Positions 1 through 8,967 are shown, counted from the stretch's first letter. The stretch is 64,000 nucleotides of DNA from Allobosea sp. ASV33 (GCF_016428755.1 NZ_JAELTI010000015.1:1-64000), one strand, 5' to 3'. The notes: generated by a model from the letters alone, not told the origin. A program made the numbers and translations.

Positions 1-342
1 CGTCGTGTCGGGATGGCCGAGGCTGTTGGAGCGTGCGAGCGCAGCCCAGTTCTCAGGCCGCAGCTTCTCGTCATTGCCGAGGACGCGGTCGACCTCGGGC
101 ATCTCGGCGAAACGGGCGGGCTCGATCTGCGCGGCGCAACCGGTGACGATGACGGGCCTGTCCGGCTGTTCGCGCTTGAGGCGGCGCAGGGCCTGCCGCG
201 CCTGCCGGGTCGCCTCGGCCGTGACCGCACAGGAATTGACGATCGCGGCGTGTTTCAGCCCGGCCGCTTCCGCCTTGAGCCTCAGCGCCTCGCTCTCGAC
301 GATGTTGAGGCGGCAGCCGAAGGTGACGACTTCCAGCGTCAT
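1..342 (-). CDS. mtaB: tRNA threonylcarbamoyladenosine methylthiotransferase MtaB (N-terminal part, cut by window edge)
   Basis: Radical-SAM methylthiotransferase that converts t6A37 to ms2t6A37 in tRNAs reading ANN codons. Only the first 114 residues lie in the window; the gene runs off the left edge. The visible part is the N-terminal MTTase (UPF0004) domain with its three cluster-binding cysteines: C10 in FGCRLN, C38 in NSCAVT and C69 in VTGCAAQ. NSCAVT followed by TRQARQ fits the MtaB branch rather than MiaB. The start lies 12 bp after the dapF stop on the same strand, so dapF and mtaB are probably one transcript. The radical-SAM CxxxCxxC motif would lie outside the window and cannot be checked. 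Confidence 0.88.
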   Translation of the reverse strand, partial: MTLEVVTFGCRLNIVESEALRLKAEAAGLKHAAIVNSCAVTAEATRQARQALRRLKREQPDRPVIVTGCAAQIEPARFAEMPEVDRVLGNDEKLRPENWAALARSNSLGHPDTT

Positions 343-354
343 GATGTCCGGCCC

Positions 355-1239
355 TCAGGCCGCGCTCGAAAACAACGCCGGGTCGAGCGTGCCTTCCCAT
401 TCGAATTCGACTGGGCCTGTCATCAGGACACGGCCGTCGCGCTCGCGCCATTCGATGGCGAGATCGCCGCCGGGCAGGCTGACGGTGGCCTTGCGGGCAG
501 TGAGCTCGCGGCGCACCCCCGCGACGAGCGCCGCGCAGGCGCCGGAGCCGCAGGCCTGGGTGATGCCGGCACCGCGCTCCCAGACGCGCAGCACGATATG
601 ATCGGGCGCCCTCACCGCGGCGAGCTCGATATTGGCGCGATCGGGGAAGATCGGATGGTTCTCGAGCAGCGGGCCGATCTGCTCGAGATTGTAGGCATAG
701 GGGTCGGTGACGAAGAAGACCGCGTGCGGATTGCCCATGTTGACGGCGCAGGGCGTGTGCAAGATCGGGTTGTCGATCGGCCCGATCTGGAGCTCGAAGC
801 GGCTGGTGTCCTCGAAGGGCTCGGCCAGGGGAATCTGGTCCCAGGCGAGACGCGGCGCACCCATGTCGACGGTGAAGAGCGTTTCGCCCTCGCGCACCGC
901 CGGCAGCAGACCGGCCTTGGTCTGGAGCGCCAGCCGGGTCTTGGCTGCATCGCCCATCTGCGGATCGGCGATCATCGCCCAGGCGACGCAGCGCGTGCCG
1001 TTGCCGCAGGCGCCGGCTTCCGAGCCGTCGGTGTTGTAGATGCGCACGAAGGCGTCGGTGCCGGGCGTCGCCGCATCGTGAAGGACCATGAGCTGGTCGA
1101 AGCGGGCGCGCGGCTCGGATGCGATGGCGCGAGCCTCGTTTTCGCTGACGACATGCTTGCTGCCGCGCAGATCGAGCACCGTGATCTGGTTGCCGAGCCC
1201 GTTCATCTTCAGGAACCGGCGATTGGCCAGAGCGTTCAT
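355..1239 (-). CDS. dapF: Diaminopimelate epimerase DapF
   Basis: Converts LL- to meso-diaminopimelate for lysine and peptidoglycan synthesis, in the cytoplasm and without a cofactor. Both catalytic cysteine motifs are present: [11 protein letters not shown] (Cys near residue 78) and [11 protein letters not shown] in the C-terminal half; the N-terminal KMNGLGN matches the family. An in-frame GTG at 1296 would add 19 residues with no homology to the family, so the ATG at 1239 (protein beginning MNALANRRF) is preferred, giving 294 residues, a normal length. mtaB follows 12 bp downstream on the same strand. Confidence 0.93.
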   Translation of the reverse strand: MNALANRRFLKMNGLGNQITVLDLRGSKHVVSENEARAIASEPRARFDQLMVLHDAATPGTDAFVRIYNTDGSEAGACGNGTRCVAWAMIADPQMGDAAKTRLALQTKAGLLPAVREGETLFTVDMGAPRLAWDQIPLAEPFEDTSRFELQIGPIDNPILHTPCAVNMGNPHAVFFVTDPYAYNLEQIGPLLENHPIFPDRANIELAAVRAPDHIVLRVWERGAGITQACGSGACAALVAGVRRELTARKATVSLPGGDLAIEWRERDGRVLMTGPVEFEWEGTLDPALFSSAA

Positions 1240-1375
1240 TTGGTCACACGTCCCATGAATAAGGGGTCTATGGCGGAGGCGACGTGAAAAAGCCACCCTC
1301 GTCCCCGTTCCCTAGGAGAAGGTGGACATTCTATGTTGCGCCGCAAGGGCGCGAATCGCGTGAAACTCGAAGGCC

Positions 1376-2275
1376 GTGACGATGCGTGATTCTCGGCAGT
1401 ATTCCCTGAGCTATGTTCTGGCGCTCCTCGCGAGCCTGCCGAACGGAATGGCCTTCGCTCAGACGCGCGTGGCGCCTCCGCCCACGGTCGAATCCGCACC
1501 TCTTGCACCGCCGCCCGGCGCCAGTCCCGCACAGATGCCCTCGGCACCGGCGCAGACGCCGCCCGTGCCCGTGCCGGATTCCCAGCCGGGGCCGCAGCCG
1601 GTTCAGCCGGCGCCGCCACCGCCGAATCCGGTGGTGCCGCAGCCTGTGCAACCCGCGCCGACCTTGCCGGGACCGGCCGAGCCGCAGCCGGTGCAGCCGC
1701 CGCCGACCCTGCCGCCTCCCGGACAGCCCTTGCCCGCGCCACCCGCCCAGCAGCAGACCGGCGTGCCCGATCCCAATGCGACGCTCGCCGGCAAGCGCGG
1801 GGATTCCAGCGATATCGACGAGGTTGCGCTGGTCGCCAAGCCCGTTCTCGCGCTGTCGGGGCAGGCGACCTGGGACCAGGGTTTCCAGAAGCTCTCGGAA
1901 AGCTTCAACATCCTGCGCGCGGAAGCGCAGAAGGCGGGCCTGCCGGTCGCGGGCCGGCCCCTGTCGCTCTTCGTCGAGACGACGGATGACGGTTTCCGCT
2001 TCGAAGCCATGTTGCCGGTTGCGCCATCGGCCGGGGGGCAGGTTCCTGCCTTCGGTCCGGGCATCCGGCTTGGCGCCTCACCGGCGGGGCGGGCGCTGCG
2101 TTTCCTGCATGTCGCGCCCTACGATGATATCGATTCCACTTACGAGACGATCACGGCCTATCTCGAAGCCAAGAGCATCGCCGTGAAGGACGCCTTCCTC
2201 GAGGAATACGTCAGCGACCTCCGGGACCCCGGCGATCCGAACCTCGAGATCAACGTCTACGTTCAGCCGAAGTAG
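1376..2275 (+). CDS. Exported proline-rich protein with a GyrI-like/effector-binding domain
   Basis: No specific function is assigned. The first ~28 residues look like a signal peptide ending near AFAQ. Residues ~30-130 are a proline-rich low-complexity linker in which PQPVQP recurs three times. Residues ~150-299 resemble the GyrI-like small-molecule-binding (AraC effector-binding) domain, notably the segment around FLHVAPYDDIDSTYETITAYL. Such a domain outside the cytoplasm suggests periplasmic ligand binding rather than transcription control. The start is GTG at 1376 or, equally possible, ATG at 1382. The gene is divergent from dapF. Confidence 0.7.
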   Translation: MTMRDSRQYSLSYVLALLASLPNGMAFAQTRVAPPPTVESAPLAPPPGASPAQMPSAPAQTPPVPVPDSQPGPQPVQPAPPPPNPVVPQPVQPAPTLPGPAEPQPVQPPPTLPPPGQPLPAPPAQQQTGVPDPNATLAGKRGDSSDIDEVALVAKPVLALSGQATWDQGFQKLSESFNILRAEAQKAGLPVAGRPLSLFVETTDDGFRFEAMLPVAPSAGGQVPAFGPGIRLGASPAGRALRFLHVAPYDDIDSTYETITAYLEAKSIAVKDAFLEEYVSDLRDPGDPNLEINVYVQPK

Positions 2276-2280
2276 CGAGC

Positions 2281-2383
2281 GTCATGCTCGGGCCTGACCC
2301 GAGCATCTCATGACGATCGAGGCTCCCTGCGCCTCGCTTTCAAGAGATTCTCGGGTCTGCGCTTAGCTTCGCCCGAGAATGAC
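2281..2383. repeat. Intergenic palindromic repeat, CTCGGG class
   Basis: Begins GTCATGCTCGGG and ends CCCGAGAATGAC, with inner arms CCCGAGCATCTC and GAGATTCTCGGG. It consists of two short hairpins in tandem. Lies between converging genes; one of about fifteen related elements in the window. Confidence 0.8.
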
Positions 2384-2398
2384 GGTTGCGGATTTCGC

Positions 2399-3457
2399 TC
2401 ACACGCTCCAGCTCAAGCCCGGCCGCATCGGCCTGAAGCGCTCTTCCGGCAGGCCGACTTCGGCGAGCGCCACCTTCAGCGCTTCGGGCGGGCGCTCGAC
2501 GCCCTCGTCGGTGAGCTGGAATGTGCCCCAGTGATGGCCGATCGCCTGCTGCGCGCGCAGCGCCAGCATGACCTTCACGGCCTCGTCCGGGTTCATGTGG
2601 TTGTCCGACATGAACCAGCGCGGCTCGTAGGCGCCGATCGGCAGCACGGCGAGATCGAAGGGCCCATGCCTGCTGCCGAGCTCGGCATAGAGCGAGCCGT
2701 CATGGTAGCCGGTATCGCCGATATGGAAGATCTTCGCGGCCGGCGTTTCCAGGATGTAGGAGCACCACAGCGCCATGCGCCGGTCGAAGGCGCCGCGCGC
2801 CGACCAGTGATAGCTCGGCACCAGCGTCACCCCGACCTTGTCCGAGAGCGTGAGCCGGTCGTTCCAGTCATGCGCCTCGGCGCGGGCATCGGGGATGCGG
2901 GCGCGGACGATCGCGTCATTGCCGAGCGGCATGATCATGCGCGGCTGGTCTCTGGCATGCAGCAGCGCCAGCGTCTCGATGTCGAGATGGTCGTAGTGGT
3001 TATGCGTGACCAACACCGCGTCGATCTTCGGCAGATCGGCGAAGGCGACGCCCGGCGCGTTCACGCGCCTGGGGCCGATGAAGGAAAAGGGGCTGGCGCG
3101 CTCGGAATAGACCGGGTCGATCAGAAGATTGAGGCCGGCGACCTGATAGAGGAAGGAGGCGTGGCCGAGATGGACGATCCGGGCGCCCTCGACGCGGGCG
3201 GGGGGCTTGTCCTGCGGCGGCGCGGGGTAGGCGACTGGGAAGGCCTCGCGCTCGCGCTTGCCGGTCTGCCAGCGCAGCACGTCGGCGAGTCCCTTGGTCA
3301 CCGGGCGGCCGTCGCTGAAGACGAGCCCGTTGAAATGGTCGCTGACGGGTCCCTGGTAATAGGGATTGCGCGAGCGGGTGATCGCGGCCCAGGCGGCGCC
3401 GGTCGAAGCCAGCAGGGCACCGAGGCCGACGAATGAGAGAAGCTTGCGGCGGGTCAT
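2399..3457 (-). CDS. Metallo-beta-lactamase-fold hydrolase, NAPE-PLD-like, exported
   Basis: Member of the beta-lactamase_2 branch related to N-acyl-phosphatidylethanolamine phospholipase D and UlaG-like lipases/hydrolases. The N-terminus (MTRRKLLSFVGLGALLAS) has a twin-arginine-like pair followed by a hydrophobic stretch, suggesting Tat export or a membrane anchor. The metal site is visible as THNHYDHLD (HxHxDH), followed by HIGDTGYHD and GHHWGTF. Length (352 residues) is normal. The substrate cannot be predicted. It ends just after the repeat at 2281-2383 and lies 33 bp downstream of the methyltransferase gene on the same strand. Confidence 0.82.
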   Translation of the reverse strand: MTRRKLLSFVGLGALLASTGAAWAAITRSRNPYYQGPVSDHFNGLVFSDGRPVTKGLADVLRWQTGKREREAFPVAYPAPPQDKPPARVEGARIVHLGHASFLYQVAGLNLLIDPVYSERASPFSFIGPRRVNAPGVAFADLPKIDAVLVTHNHYDHLDIETLALLHARDQPRMIMPLGNDAIVRARIPDARAEAHDWNDRLTLSDKVGVTLVPSYHWSARGAFDRRMALWCSYILETPAAKIFHIGDTGYHDGSLYAELGSRHGPFDLAVLPIGAYEPRWFMSDNHMNPDEAVKVMLALRAQQAIGHHWGTFQLTDEGVERPPEALKVALAEVGLPEERFRPMRPGLSWSV

Positions 3458-3490
3458 GGTCCAGAACAGGTAGGCCGCCGCGGCGTTTGG

Positions 3491-4099
3491 TCAAGGCTTC
3501 GGCGATCTGATCGCCAGGGCGTGAAGCCAGCGTGTCGGCTGGCGGTCATAGCCGGAGCCGGTGTCCTCATCTATTGTCAGGGGCTGCCAGCGAGCGCTGT
3601 CGCCAAAGGCGGTGCGCAATTCGCCGGCCGAGAGATAGTTGAAATAGCGGCCGAGGCCGTCGCGTCCCTCCGCCCCGCCGGCTTTGAAGCTGGCATAGAA
3701 GATGCCGCCCGGCCTTAATGCCTGATGGATTCGGTCGATGATGCCGGGCAAGGCGGGGCGGGGTGCATGCAGGAGACAAGCGTGCGCCCAGACGCCGTCA
3801 TAGGCAGCGACCTCTTCCAGGTCTTCGAAGAGCAGGACGCCGACCGGGCGGCCGAGCCGCAGCTCGGCCTGTTGGGCCAGCTCCGGGGAGCCGTCCGTCG
3901 GCACGACGTCGAAGCCGCGCCGCAGCATCTCCTCGCTGTCCTGCCCGCCGCCGCAGCCGAGTTCGAGAATCCGCGCGCCCGGCTTGAGCCCGGCCACGAA
4001 GGGATCGATGCGGCTGTGCTCTGCCAGCCGGTCGCGGCCGGCATAGGCGCTGGCTTCCTCGGCATAGAAGCCGAGCGTCCGGTCGTCCTTGCTCGACAT
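3491..4099 (-). CDS. Class I SAM-dependent methyltransferase
   Basis: Small cytoplasmic methyltransferase of 202 residues. SAM-binding motif I is ILELGCGGGQDSEEML and is followed by DVVPTDGSPELA (motif II); the C-terminal half shows the usual LRPGGIFYASF strand. The reading frame is open far upstream, through the LysE gene, but the ATG at 4099 (MSSKDDRTLG) starts 8 bp after the LysE stop and gives the normal domain. It is probably co-transcribed with that exporter. The substrate is unknown; the TehB/UbiE-like fold does not discriminate. Confidence 0.82.
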   Translation of the reverse strand: MSSKDDRTLGFYAEEASAYAGRDRLAEHSRIDPFVAGLKPGARILELGCGGGQDSEEMLRRGFDVVPTDGSPELAQQAELRLGRPVGVLLFEDLEEVAAYDGVWAHACLLHAPRPALPGIIDRIHQALRPGGIFYASFKAGGAEGRDGLGRYFNYLSAGELRTAFGDSARWQPLTIDEDTGSGYDRQPTRWLHALAIRSPKP

Positions 4100-4107
4100 G
4101 ACGGGCG

Positions 4108-4734
4108 TCAGTTGCTGCCGGAGCGGATGGCGACGGTCGCGACGCCGGCGCCGATCAGCAGCGTGCCGCCGGCCTTGTTGAACAGCCCGATCGCACGGGG
4201 ATTGCCGACCACCGCGCGGGCTCGCGAAGCGATCAGCGCGTAGCCCATGGCATTGGCGAAGGCGAGCGTGATGAAGGTCGCCTCGAAGATCAGCATCTGC
4301 GTCCAGAAATCGCCCTTGGTGTCGAGGAACTGGGGCAGGAAGGCGACGAAGAAGGTGATGCTCTTCGGGTTCAGCGCGGTCACCAGCCAGGCATGGCCGA
4401 GCATCTTCCAGCCGGGGGCGGCGTCCTCGCGCGGCTTGGCGTCGAGCGTGCCGCCGGCCCTGAAGAGTTTGATGCCGAGCCAGACCAGATAGGCCGCGCC
4501 GATCCATTTCAGCGCGGTGAAGACCAGGGCGGAGGTGGCGAGCAGGGCGCCAACGCCGAGCATGGAGAGCGTCATCGCGGTGAAATCGCCGAGCGCGACG
4601 CCGACCGCGATCGGGAACGCCGTGCGCCAGCCCTGGCCGAGCGCATAGGAGATGACGAGGAGGATCGTCGGCCCGGGAATGACCAGGAGGACGGCGGTGG
4701 CGGCGGTGAAGGCGATCCAGGCTTCGAACGTCAT
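4108..4734 (-). CDS. LysE family amino-acid exporter
   Basis: Inner-membrane translocator of the LysE/RhtB superfamily, about 208 residues with roughly six hydrophobic segments. The N-terminal signature (LLVIPGPTILLVISYALGQG) and the mid-protein ALNPKSITFFVAFLPQF are characteristic. The start at 4734 (MTFEAW) is preferred over the upstream ATGs near 4770 because GGAG lies 11 nt before it. The methyltransferase gene follows 8 bp downstream. The substrate is probably an amino acid or homoserine-lactone-like compound; nothing in the sequence narrows it. Confidence 0.85.
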   Translation of the reverse strand: MTFEAWIAFTAATAVLLVIPGPTILLVISYALGQGWRTAFPIAVGVALGDFTAMTLSMLGVGALLATSALVFTALKWIGAAYLVWLGIKLFRAGGTLDAKPREDAAPGWKMLGHAWLVTALNPKSITFFVAFLPQFLDTKGDFWTQMLIFEATFITLAFANAMGYALIASRARAVVGNPRAIGLFNKAGGTLLIGAGVATVAIRSGSN

Positions 4735-4818
4735 GGTGGTGATGGCTCCGTTAAAGACGAGAGCCATCACCAGAAGCCGGTGTTTGTAAAGAGCCGAATC
4801 GAGGTCGGCTCAGCCGGC

Positions 4819-5244
4819 TCAGCGCGTGCCCTTGAGGAAGTCGCAGAGACCCTTCCGAACGGCGTCTTCAGGCGCGATCTGGCCGGGCTGGACGGTGAAG
4901 GCGATATCGATGCGCGTGCCGGTCGGCTGCTTGCGTGCCGTCACTTTCAGGATCTGCGGGCGGCCGGAGCCGGTGACTTCCTGCATGGCGGTGATCGTGC
5001 CGCTCGCCTTGTCCGTCCGGATGTCGCCGAAATCGCCGTCGGCCTCGATCGCGCGGACGATGGCGGGCAGGACGGCGGCCGGAGCCTTCTTCGAGAGATC
5101 CCAGGTCCGGTAGGTGATCTGCGAGACCATCGGTACGCCCGATGAGGTGAAATTGGTGGCGCAGGGCTGGGCCTGAGCTGCGCCGATGGCGGCGAAAGAG
5201 GCGGTGGCGGCAATGACGAAGGGAATAAAAGAACGAATGGACAT
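4819..5244 (-). CDS. Exported protein of unknown function
   Basis: 141 residues when started at ATG 5244 (MSIRSFIPFV); the longer open frame would overlap the upstream CAP-domain gene. Residues 1-25 form a signal peptide with a probable cleavage after AAQA. The mature part has two cysteines, one near its N-terminus and one near its C-terminus, that could form a disulfide in the periplasm. No domain was recognised. It follows the CAP-domain lipoprotein gene by about 34 bp on the same strand. Confidence 0.65.
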   Translation of the reverse strand: MSIRSFIPFVIAATASFAAIGAAQAQPCATNFTSSGVPMVSQITYRTWDLSKKAPAAVLPAIVRAIEADGDFGDIRTDKASGTITAMQEVTGSGRPQILKVTARKQPTGTRIDIAFTVQPGQIAPEDAVRKGLCDFLKGTR

Positions 5245-5278
5245 CTGAACGCTCGCTAGGAGTGACGGATATCGCTGG

Positions 5279-5833
5279 TTAACGAGGCTGCGGCGGGCTG
5301 TCACCGTAACCCATGGTCACGCGCGGCTCGGGATCGGCGGCGACCACCAACGCCCACCAGACGCGATATGTGGTGCGCGGATCCTTGGAGAGCGCGATGC
5401 CGTAGCGGGTCGCTTCCTTCATGCGCAGATTGGTGTCGTGGCCCGGCGACTTGCGCCAGCCGTCGAAGGCTTCCTCGACCGAGAAATAGCCGCCGCCGAG
5501 ATTTTCCGCGGCCCGGGCGCTGTCGATGCCGGCGGCGTGGATGCGGCTGCCGAAGCTGCCTCCAGCGTCATGCGAGAGCGCATTGGCCTTGACCATCGCG
5601 TCGGCCTGGCGCTGTGCCATCGCCATCAAACGCGGGTCCGGCCGGACGGGGCCGAGGCCCTGGCTGGCGCGATAGGCGTTGAGGATGCGCCCGGCCTGGG
5701 CGGGATCGAGCGTGACAGCCGCGACCTTCTCGACCATGCGCGGATCGAGCGGGCCTTCGCGCCTTGGATCGCCGGCGCAGGCGGCCAGCAGGACGGAGAG
5801 GGCCAGCAGGATCGAGGCGGTTGTCAGTTTCAT
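5279..5833 (-). CDS. CAP/SCP-domain lipoprotein
   Basis: 184 residues. The N-terminus is a lipoprotein signal (LLALSVLLAAC, lipobox LAAC with Cys19). The remainder is a cysteine-rich-secretory-protein/PR-1-like (CAP) domain: LNAYRASQGLGPV, ADAMVKANALSHDAG, RAAENLGGGYFSVEEAFDGW and SPGHDTNL supply the His and Glu residues of the conserved CAP cavity. Bacterial CAP proteins of this type are envelope proteins of uncertain activity. It heads a short minus-strand pair with the exported protein downstream. Confidence 0.82.
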   Translation of the reverse strand: MKLTTASILLALSVLLAACAGDPRREGPLDPRMVEKVAAVTLDPAQAGRILNAYRASQGLGPVRPDPRLMAMAQRQADAMVKANALSHDAGGSFGSRIHAAGIDSARAAENLGGGYFSVEEAFDGWRKSPGHDTNLRMKEATRYGIALSKDPRTTYRVWWALVVAADPEPRVTMGYGDSPPQPR

Positions 5834-5968
5834 GGGCCGGCATGTCTCGCGAATCGGGCGCGCAGCGATGCCGCCAGATCAGGGCCGTTCTGCGGCCAAG
5901 ACTCACAATTTCGTGTAGAGGTTGAATCGCATGCAGTGGAAGGACGCCGCTCCGGAACGAGACAGGGC

Positions 5969-6059
5969 GTCATTCTCGGGCTTGACCCGAGAAACTCTGA
6001 ACGGTCAGGCATGGGAGCCTCTTTCGGCCGGAGATGCTCGGGTCAGGCCCGAGCATGAC
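5969..6059. repeat. Intergenic palindromic repeat, CTCGGG class
   Basis: Starts GTCATTCTCGGG and ends CCCGAGCATGAC; contains the spacer GGAGCCTCTTTCGG also found in the copy at 46354-46444. Confidence 0.8.
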
Positions 6060-6098
6060 GGCCAAGAGGCTCTGCCGGCTCGCAAATCGCCGTCAAAC

Positions 6099-6128
6099 TT
6101 GACTTTCGCCACAGTCTTCCGCTTTAAG
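6099..6128 (+). promoter_or_regulatory. Possible sigma-70 promoter for ffh
   Basis: TTGACT at 6099-6104 and TTTAAG at 6123-6128 with an 18-bp spacer, about 170 bp upstream of the ffh start. Motif match by eye only; it is the best candidate in this leader. Confidence 0.35.
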
Positions 6129-6303
6129 ACGCCCATCCGTTTCGCCGACATCGCCGAAACCACATCCGCCGACCGGGCCGCGCAAGCCGCTTTCATGAGC
6201 CCGGAGGTCAACGCCCGACAGCGCGATTGCGCCCTCGGGCGCGAAACCGCTTGGCGATGAGGCTCTGGCGCTGAAGGCTTCTGAGGCAAGCAGGCAGGTC
6301 CGC

Positions 6304-7878
6304 ATGTTCGGCACGCTGAGCGACAGGCTCTCCGGCATCCTCTCGGGGCTGACCCGCAGGGGTTCGCTGACCGAGGAGGACGTCAACGCGGCTCTCCGCG
6401 AGGTTCGCCGCGCGCTGCTCGAGGCGGACGTCGCGCTCGAGGTCGTCCGGTCCTTCACCGACAAGGTGCGCGAGCGCGCCGTCGGCGCCGAGGTGCTGAA
6501 ATCGGTCACGCCCGGCCAGCAGGTCATCAAGATCGTCAACGACGTTCTGATCGAGACGCTGGGCGGCGAGGGCGAGGGCATCAATTTCGATGCCGTGCCG
6601 CCGGTGCCGGTCCTGATGGTGGGTCTGCAGGGTTCGGGTAAGACCACCTCGACCGCGAAGATCGCCAAGCGCCTGACCGAGCGCCACAAGAAGAAGGTGC
6701 TGATGGCGTCGCTCGATACGCGACGCCCGGCCGCCATGGAACAGCTCGCCATCCTCGGCACCCAGGTCGGCGTGCAGACGCTGCCGATCGTCGCCGGCCA
6801 GTCGGCCGTGCAGATCGCCAAGCGAGCGGTCGAGGCCGCCCGTCTCGGCGGCTACGACGTCGTGATGCTCGACACCGCCGGCCGCGTGACGCTCGACGAC
6901 ACGCTGATGGCCGAGGTGGCCGAGGTGAAGGCCGCGACCAACCCGCATGAAGTGCTGCTCGTCGCCGACGCGCTGACCGGCCAGGACGCGGTCAACACGG
7001 CGCGCGCCTTCGATGCCCGCGTCGGCCTCACCGGCATCGTGCTGACCCGCATGGACGGCGACTCGCGCGGTGGCGCGGCGCTCTCGATGCGCGCGGTCAC
7101 CGGCAAGCCGATCAAGCTGGTCGGTATCGGCGAAAAGGTCGACGAGCTCGACGAATTCCATCCCTCGCGCGTCGCCAACCGCATCCTCGGCATGGGCGAC
7201 ATCGTCTCGCTCGTCGAGAAGGCGGCGCAGACGATCGACGCCGCGCAGGCTCAGGCCACCGCGCAGCGCATGGCCAAGGGCCAGTTCGACCTCTCCGACA
7301 TGCGCGCGCAGCTCCAGCAGATGGAGAAGATGGGCGGCATCGGCGGCGTGATGGGCATGCTGCCCGGCATGAAGCAGGCGCAGTCCCAGCTCGCCAATGC
7401 CGGCGTCGGCGACAAGATGTTCAAGAGCATGATCGCCGCGATCGACTCGATGACGCCGGCCGAGCGCAAGAACCCCGATCTGCTCAAGAACAGCCGCAAG
7501 AAGCGCATCGCGGCCGGCTCCGGCACCACGGCCGAGCAGATCAACAAGCTGCTCAAGATGCATCGCGGCATGGCCGACGCCATGAAGATGATGAGCAAGC
7601 AAAAGGGCGGCATGCTCGGCAAGCTCGGTTCGATGTTCGGGATGGGCGGCGGTCTGCCGGCCGGCATGCCCGATCCCTCGAAGATGGACGCAGGCCAGCT
7701 TGCGGAACTGCAGAAGCAGCTCGGCGCGGGCGGCGGCCTGCCCTCGATGCCGCCGGGCGGCTTCCCCGGCCTGCCGAAGGGCGTCACCCCGCCGGCCGGG
7801 ATGATGCCGAAGCTGCCGGGCCTCGGCGGCGGTGGCTTGCCCGGCCTGGGCAATCCGTTCGGGGGCAAGAAGAAGTGA
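6304..7878 (+). CDS. ffh: Signal recognition particle protein Ffh (SRP54)
   Basis: GTPase subunit of the signal recognition particle; binds 4.5S RNA and signal sequences of nascent membrane proteins and docks on FtsY. Order: N domain (1-~90), G domain with P-loop GLQGSGKTT near residue 107, DTRRPAAMEQL, DTAGR and TRMDGD, then the methionine-rich M domain from ~330. The C-terminal ~80 residues are an unusually long Gly/Met/Pro-rich tail. At 524 residues it is longer than E. coli Ffh (453) because of this tail. The acetyltransferase gene overlaps its stop by 4 bp. Confidence 0.97.
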   Translation: MFGTLSDRLSGILSGLTRRGSLTEEDVNAALREVRRALLEADVALEVVRSFTDKVRERAVGAEVLKSVTPGQQVIKIVNDVLIETLGGEGEGINFDAVPPVPVLMVGLQGSGKTTSTAKIAKRLTERHKKKVLMASLDTRRPAAMEQLAILGTQVGVQTLPIVAGQSAVQIAKRAVEAARLGGYDVVMLDTAGRVTLDDTLMAEVAEVKAATNPHEVLLVADALTGQDAVNTARAFDARVGLTGIVLTRMDGDSRGGAALSMRAVTGKPIKLVGIGEKVDELDEFHPSRVANRILGMGDIVSLVEKAAQTIDAAQAQATAQRMAKGQFDLSDMRAQLQQMEKMGGIGGVMGMLPGMKQAQSQLANAGVGDKMFKSMIAAIDSMTPAERKNPDLLKNSRKKRIAAGSGTTAEQINKLLKMHRGMADAMKMMSKQKGGMLGKLGSMFGMGGGLPAGMPDPSKMDAGQLAELQKQLGAGGGLPSMPPGGFPGLPKGVTPPAGMMPKLPGLGGGGLPGLGNPFGGKKK

Positions 7879-8390
7879 TTCCCGTTCTGGAAACAGAGCG
7901 GTTGCGGTTGCGCGGCTGGACTGTCGCCGATTTCGACGTGCTCGCGCAGTTCTTCGGCAACGAGGAGCTCACGCGCTATGTCGGCGGCGCCAGCAACCGC
8001 GAAGATTCTTGGCGCCGTCTGTCCAGCATGGCCGGTCATTGGTCCCTGCGCGGCCACGGTCTCTGGGCGGTGGAAGCGAAAGATGACAGCCGCCTCGTCG
8101 GCTGGTGCGGCCTGCTCTCGCCGGAAGGCTGGCCCGAGCCGGAGATCGGCTGGAGCCTATTCGCAGGCGAGCATGGCCGCGGCTATGCGACCGAGGCGGC
8201 GCTGCGCGCCCGTGACTATGCCTATCGTGACTTGGGATGGACCACGCTGATGAGCCTGGTCCATCCCGACAACCGACCCTCGATCCGCGTCGCCGAGCGT
8301 CTCGGCGCGCGCTTCGAGAAACCCTTCGTGATCCGTGGCACCGAGGTCGGCATCTACCGGCACCCGGCCGCCACGCCTGCGAAACACTGA
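7875..8390 (+). CDS. GNAT family N-acetyltransferase (RimJ/RimL type)
   Basis: 171 residues. Starts at GTG 7875, overlapping the ffh stop in a GTGA arrangement, which indicates translational coupling. The RimJ/RimL branch is shown by TERLRLRGWTVADFD at the N-terminus and, in the acetyl-CoA loop, GEHGRGYATEAA; TLMSLVHPDNRPSIRVAERLGA is the usual C-terminal core. It probably acetylates an alpha-amino group or small molecule; the target is unknown. It separates ffh from rpsP, which usually sit closer together. Confidence 0.85.
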   Translation: MIPVLETERLRLRGWTVADFDVLAQFFGNEELTRYVGGASNREDSWRRLSSMAGHWSLRGHGLWAVEAKDDSRLVGWCGLLSPEGWPEPEIGWSLFAGEHGRGYATEAALRARDYAYRDLGWTTLMSLVHPDNRPSIRVAERLGARFEKPFVIRGTEVGIYRHPAATPAKH

Positions 8391-8420
8391 ACCAAAACCA
8401 AACCTGACCGGAGAAGACCC

Positions 8421-8789
8421 ATGTCCCTCAAGATTCGCCTGACCCGCGGCGGCGCCAAGAAGCGCCCGTACTATCGCATCGTCGTCGCCGACTCGCGCTC
8501 GCCGCGCGATGGCCGCTTCATCGAGAAGATCGGCTCCTATGATCCGATGAAGGCCAAGGACGCCGCCGACCGCGTCGTGCTCGACACCGAGAAGGTCCAG
8601 GCCTGGCTCGCCAAGGGCGCCCAGCCGACCGATCGCGTCCTGCGCTTCCTCGACGCTGCCGGCCTCGTCAAGCGCGCTGCCCGCAACAACCCGAACAAGG
8701 CCGTTCCCGGCGAGAAGGCCAAGGAGCGCGCTGAGAAGAAGGCCGAGAAGGCCGCTGCTCCGGCTGCCGAAGAAGCCGCCGAGGCGTGA
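8421..8789 (+). CDS. rpsP: 30S ribosomal protein S16
   Basis: Binds 16S rRNA during small-subunit assembly. The N-terminal [25 protein letters not shown] is the conserved S16 core; the rest of the ~80-residue domain follows normally. Residues ~95-122 are a Lys/Glu/Ala-rich tail typical of alphaproteobacterial S16. A strong GGAGAAG lies before the ATG. First gene of the rpsP-rimM-trmD set. Confidence 0.97.
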   Translation: MSLKIRLTRGGAKKRPYYRIVVADSRSPRDGRFIEKIGSYDPMKAKDAADRVVLDTEKVQAWLAKGAQPTDRVLRFLDAAGLVKRAARNNPNKAVPGEKAKERAEKKAEKAAAPAAEEAAEA

Positions 8790-8808
8790 GCCGTTTGATC
8801 CTCACACC

Positions 8809-8955
8809 GTCATTCCGGGGCGCGGCGCAGCCGCGGGCCCGGAATCCAGAACCGGAGGTCGTTGCAGGGAAACCTGAGCGGCTGTCGCGTTCATCCGAGA
8901 TTCGGCATCGGTTCTGGATTCCGGGCTCTTCGCTGGCGCGAAGTCCCGGAATGAC
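8809..8955. repeat. Intergenic palindromic repeat, ATTCCGGG class (long form)
   Basis: 147 bp, beginning GTCATTCCGGG and ending CCCGGAATGAC, with inner arms CCCGGAATCCAGAACC and GGTTCTGGATTCCGGG. Sits between rpsP and rimM, inside a translation operon, so it must be transcribed. Confidence 0.8.
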
Positions 8956-8967
8956 GGGAGTGGGGAC

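Larger units (their letters stand above)
5834..6303. other. 470-bp intergenic region upstream of ffh
   Basis: Holds the palindromic repeat at 5969-6059, a possible promoter at 6099-6128 and the ffh leader. Open frames crossing it are not convincing: they traverse the repeat and resemble no family I know. Confidence 0.6.

Noticed and set aside
13-1287. 424-codon plus-strand frame opposite dapF and mtaB
   Set aside because: Shadow frame; both minus-strand genes have catalytic motifs, this one none.
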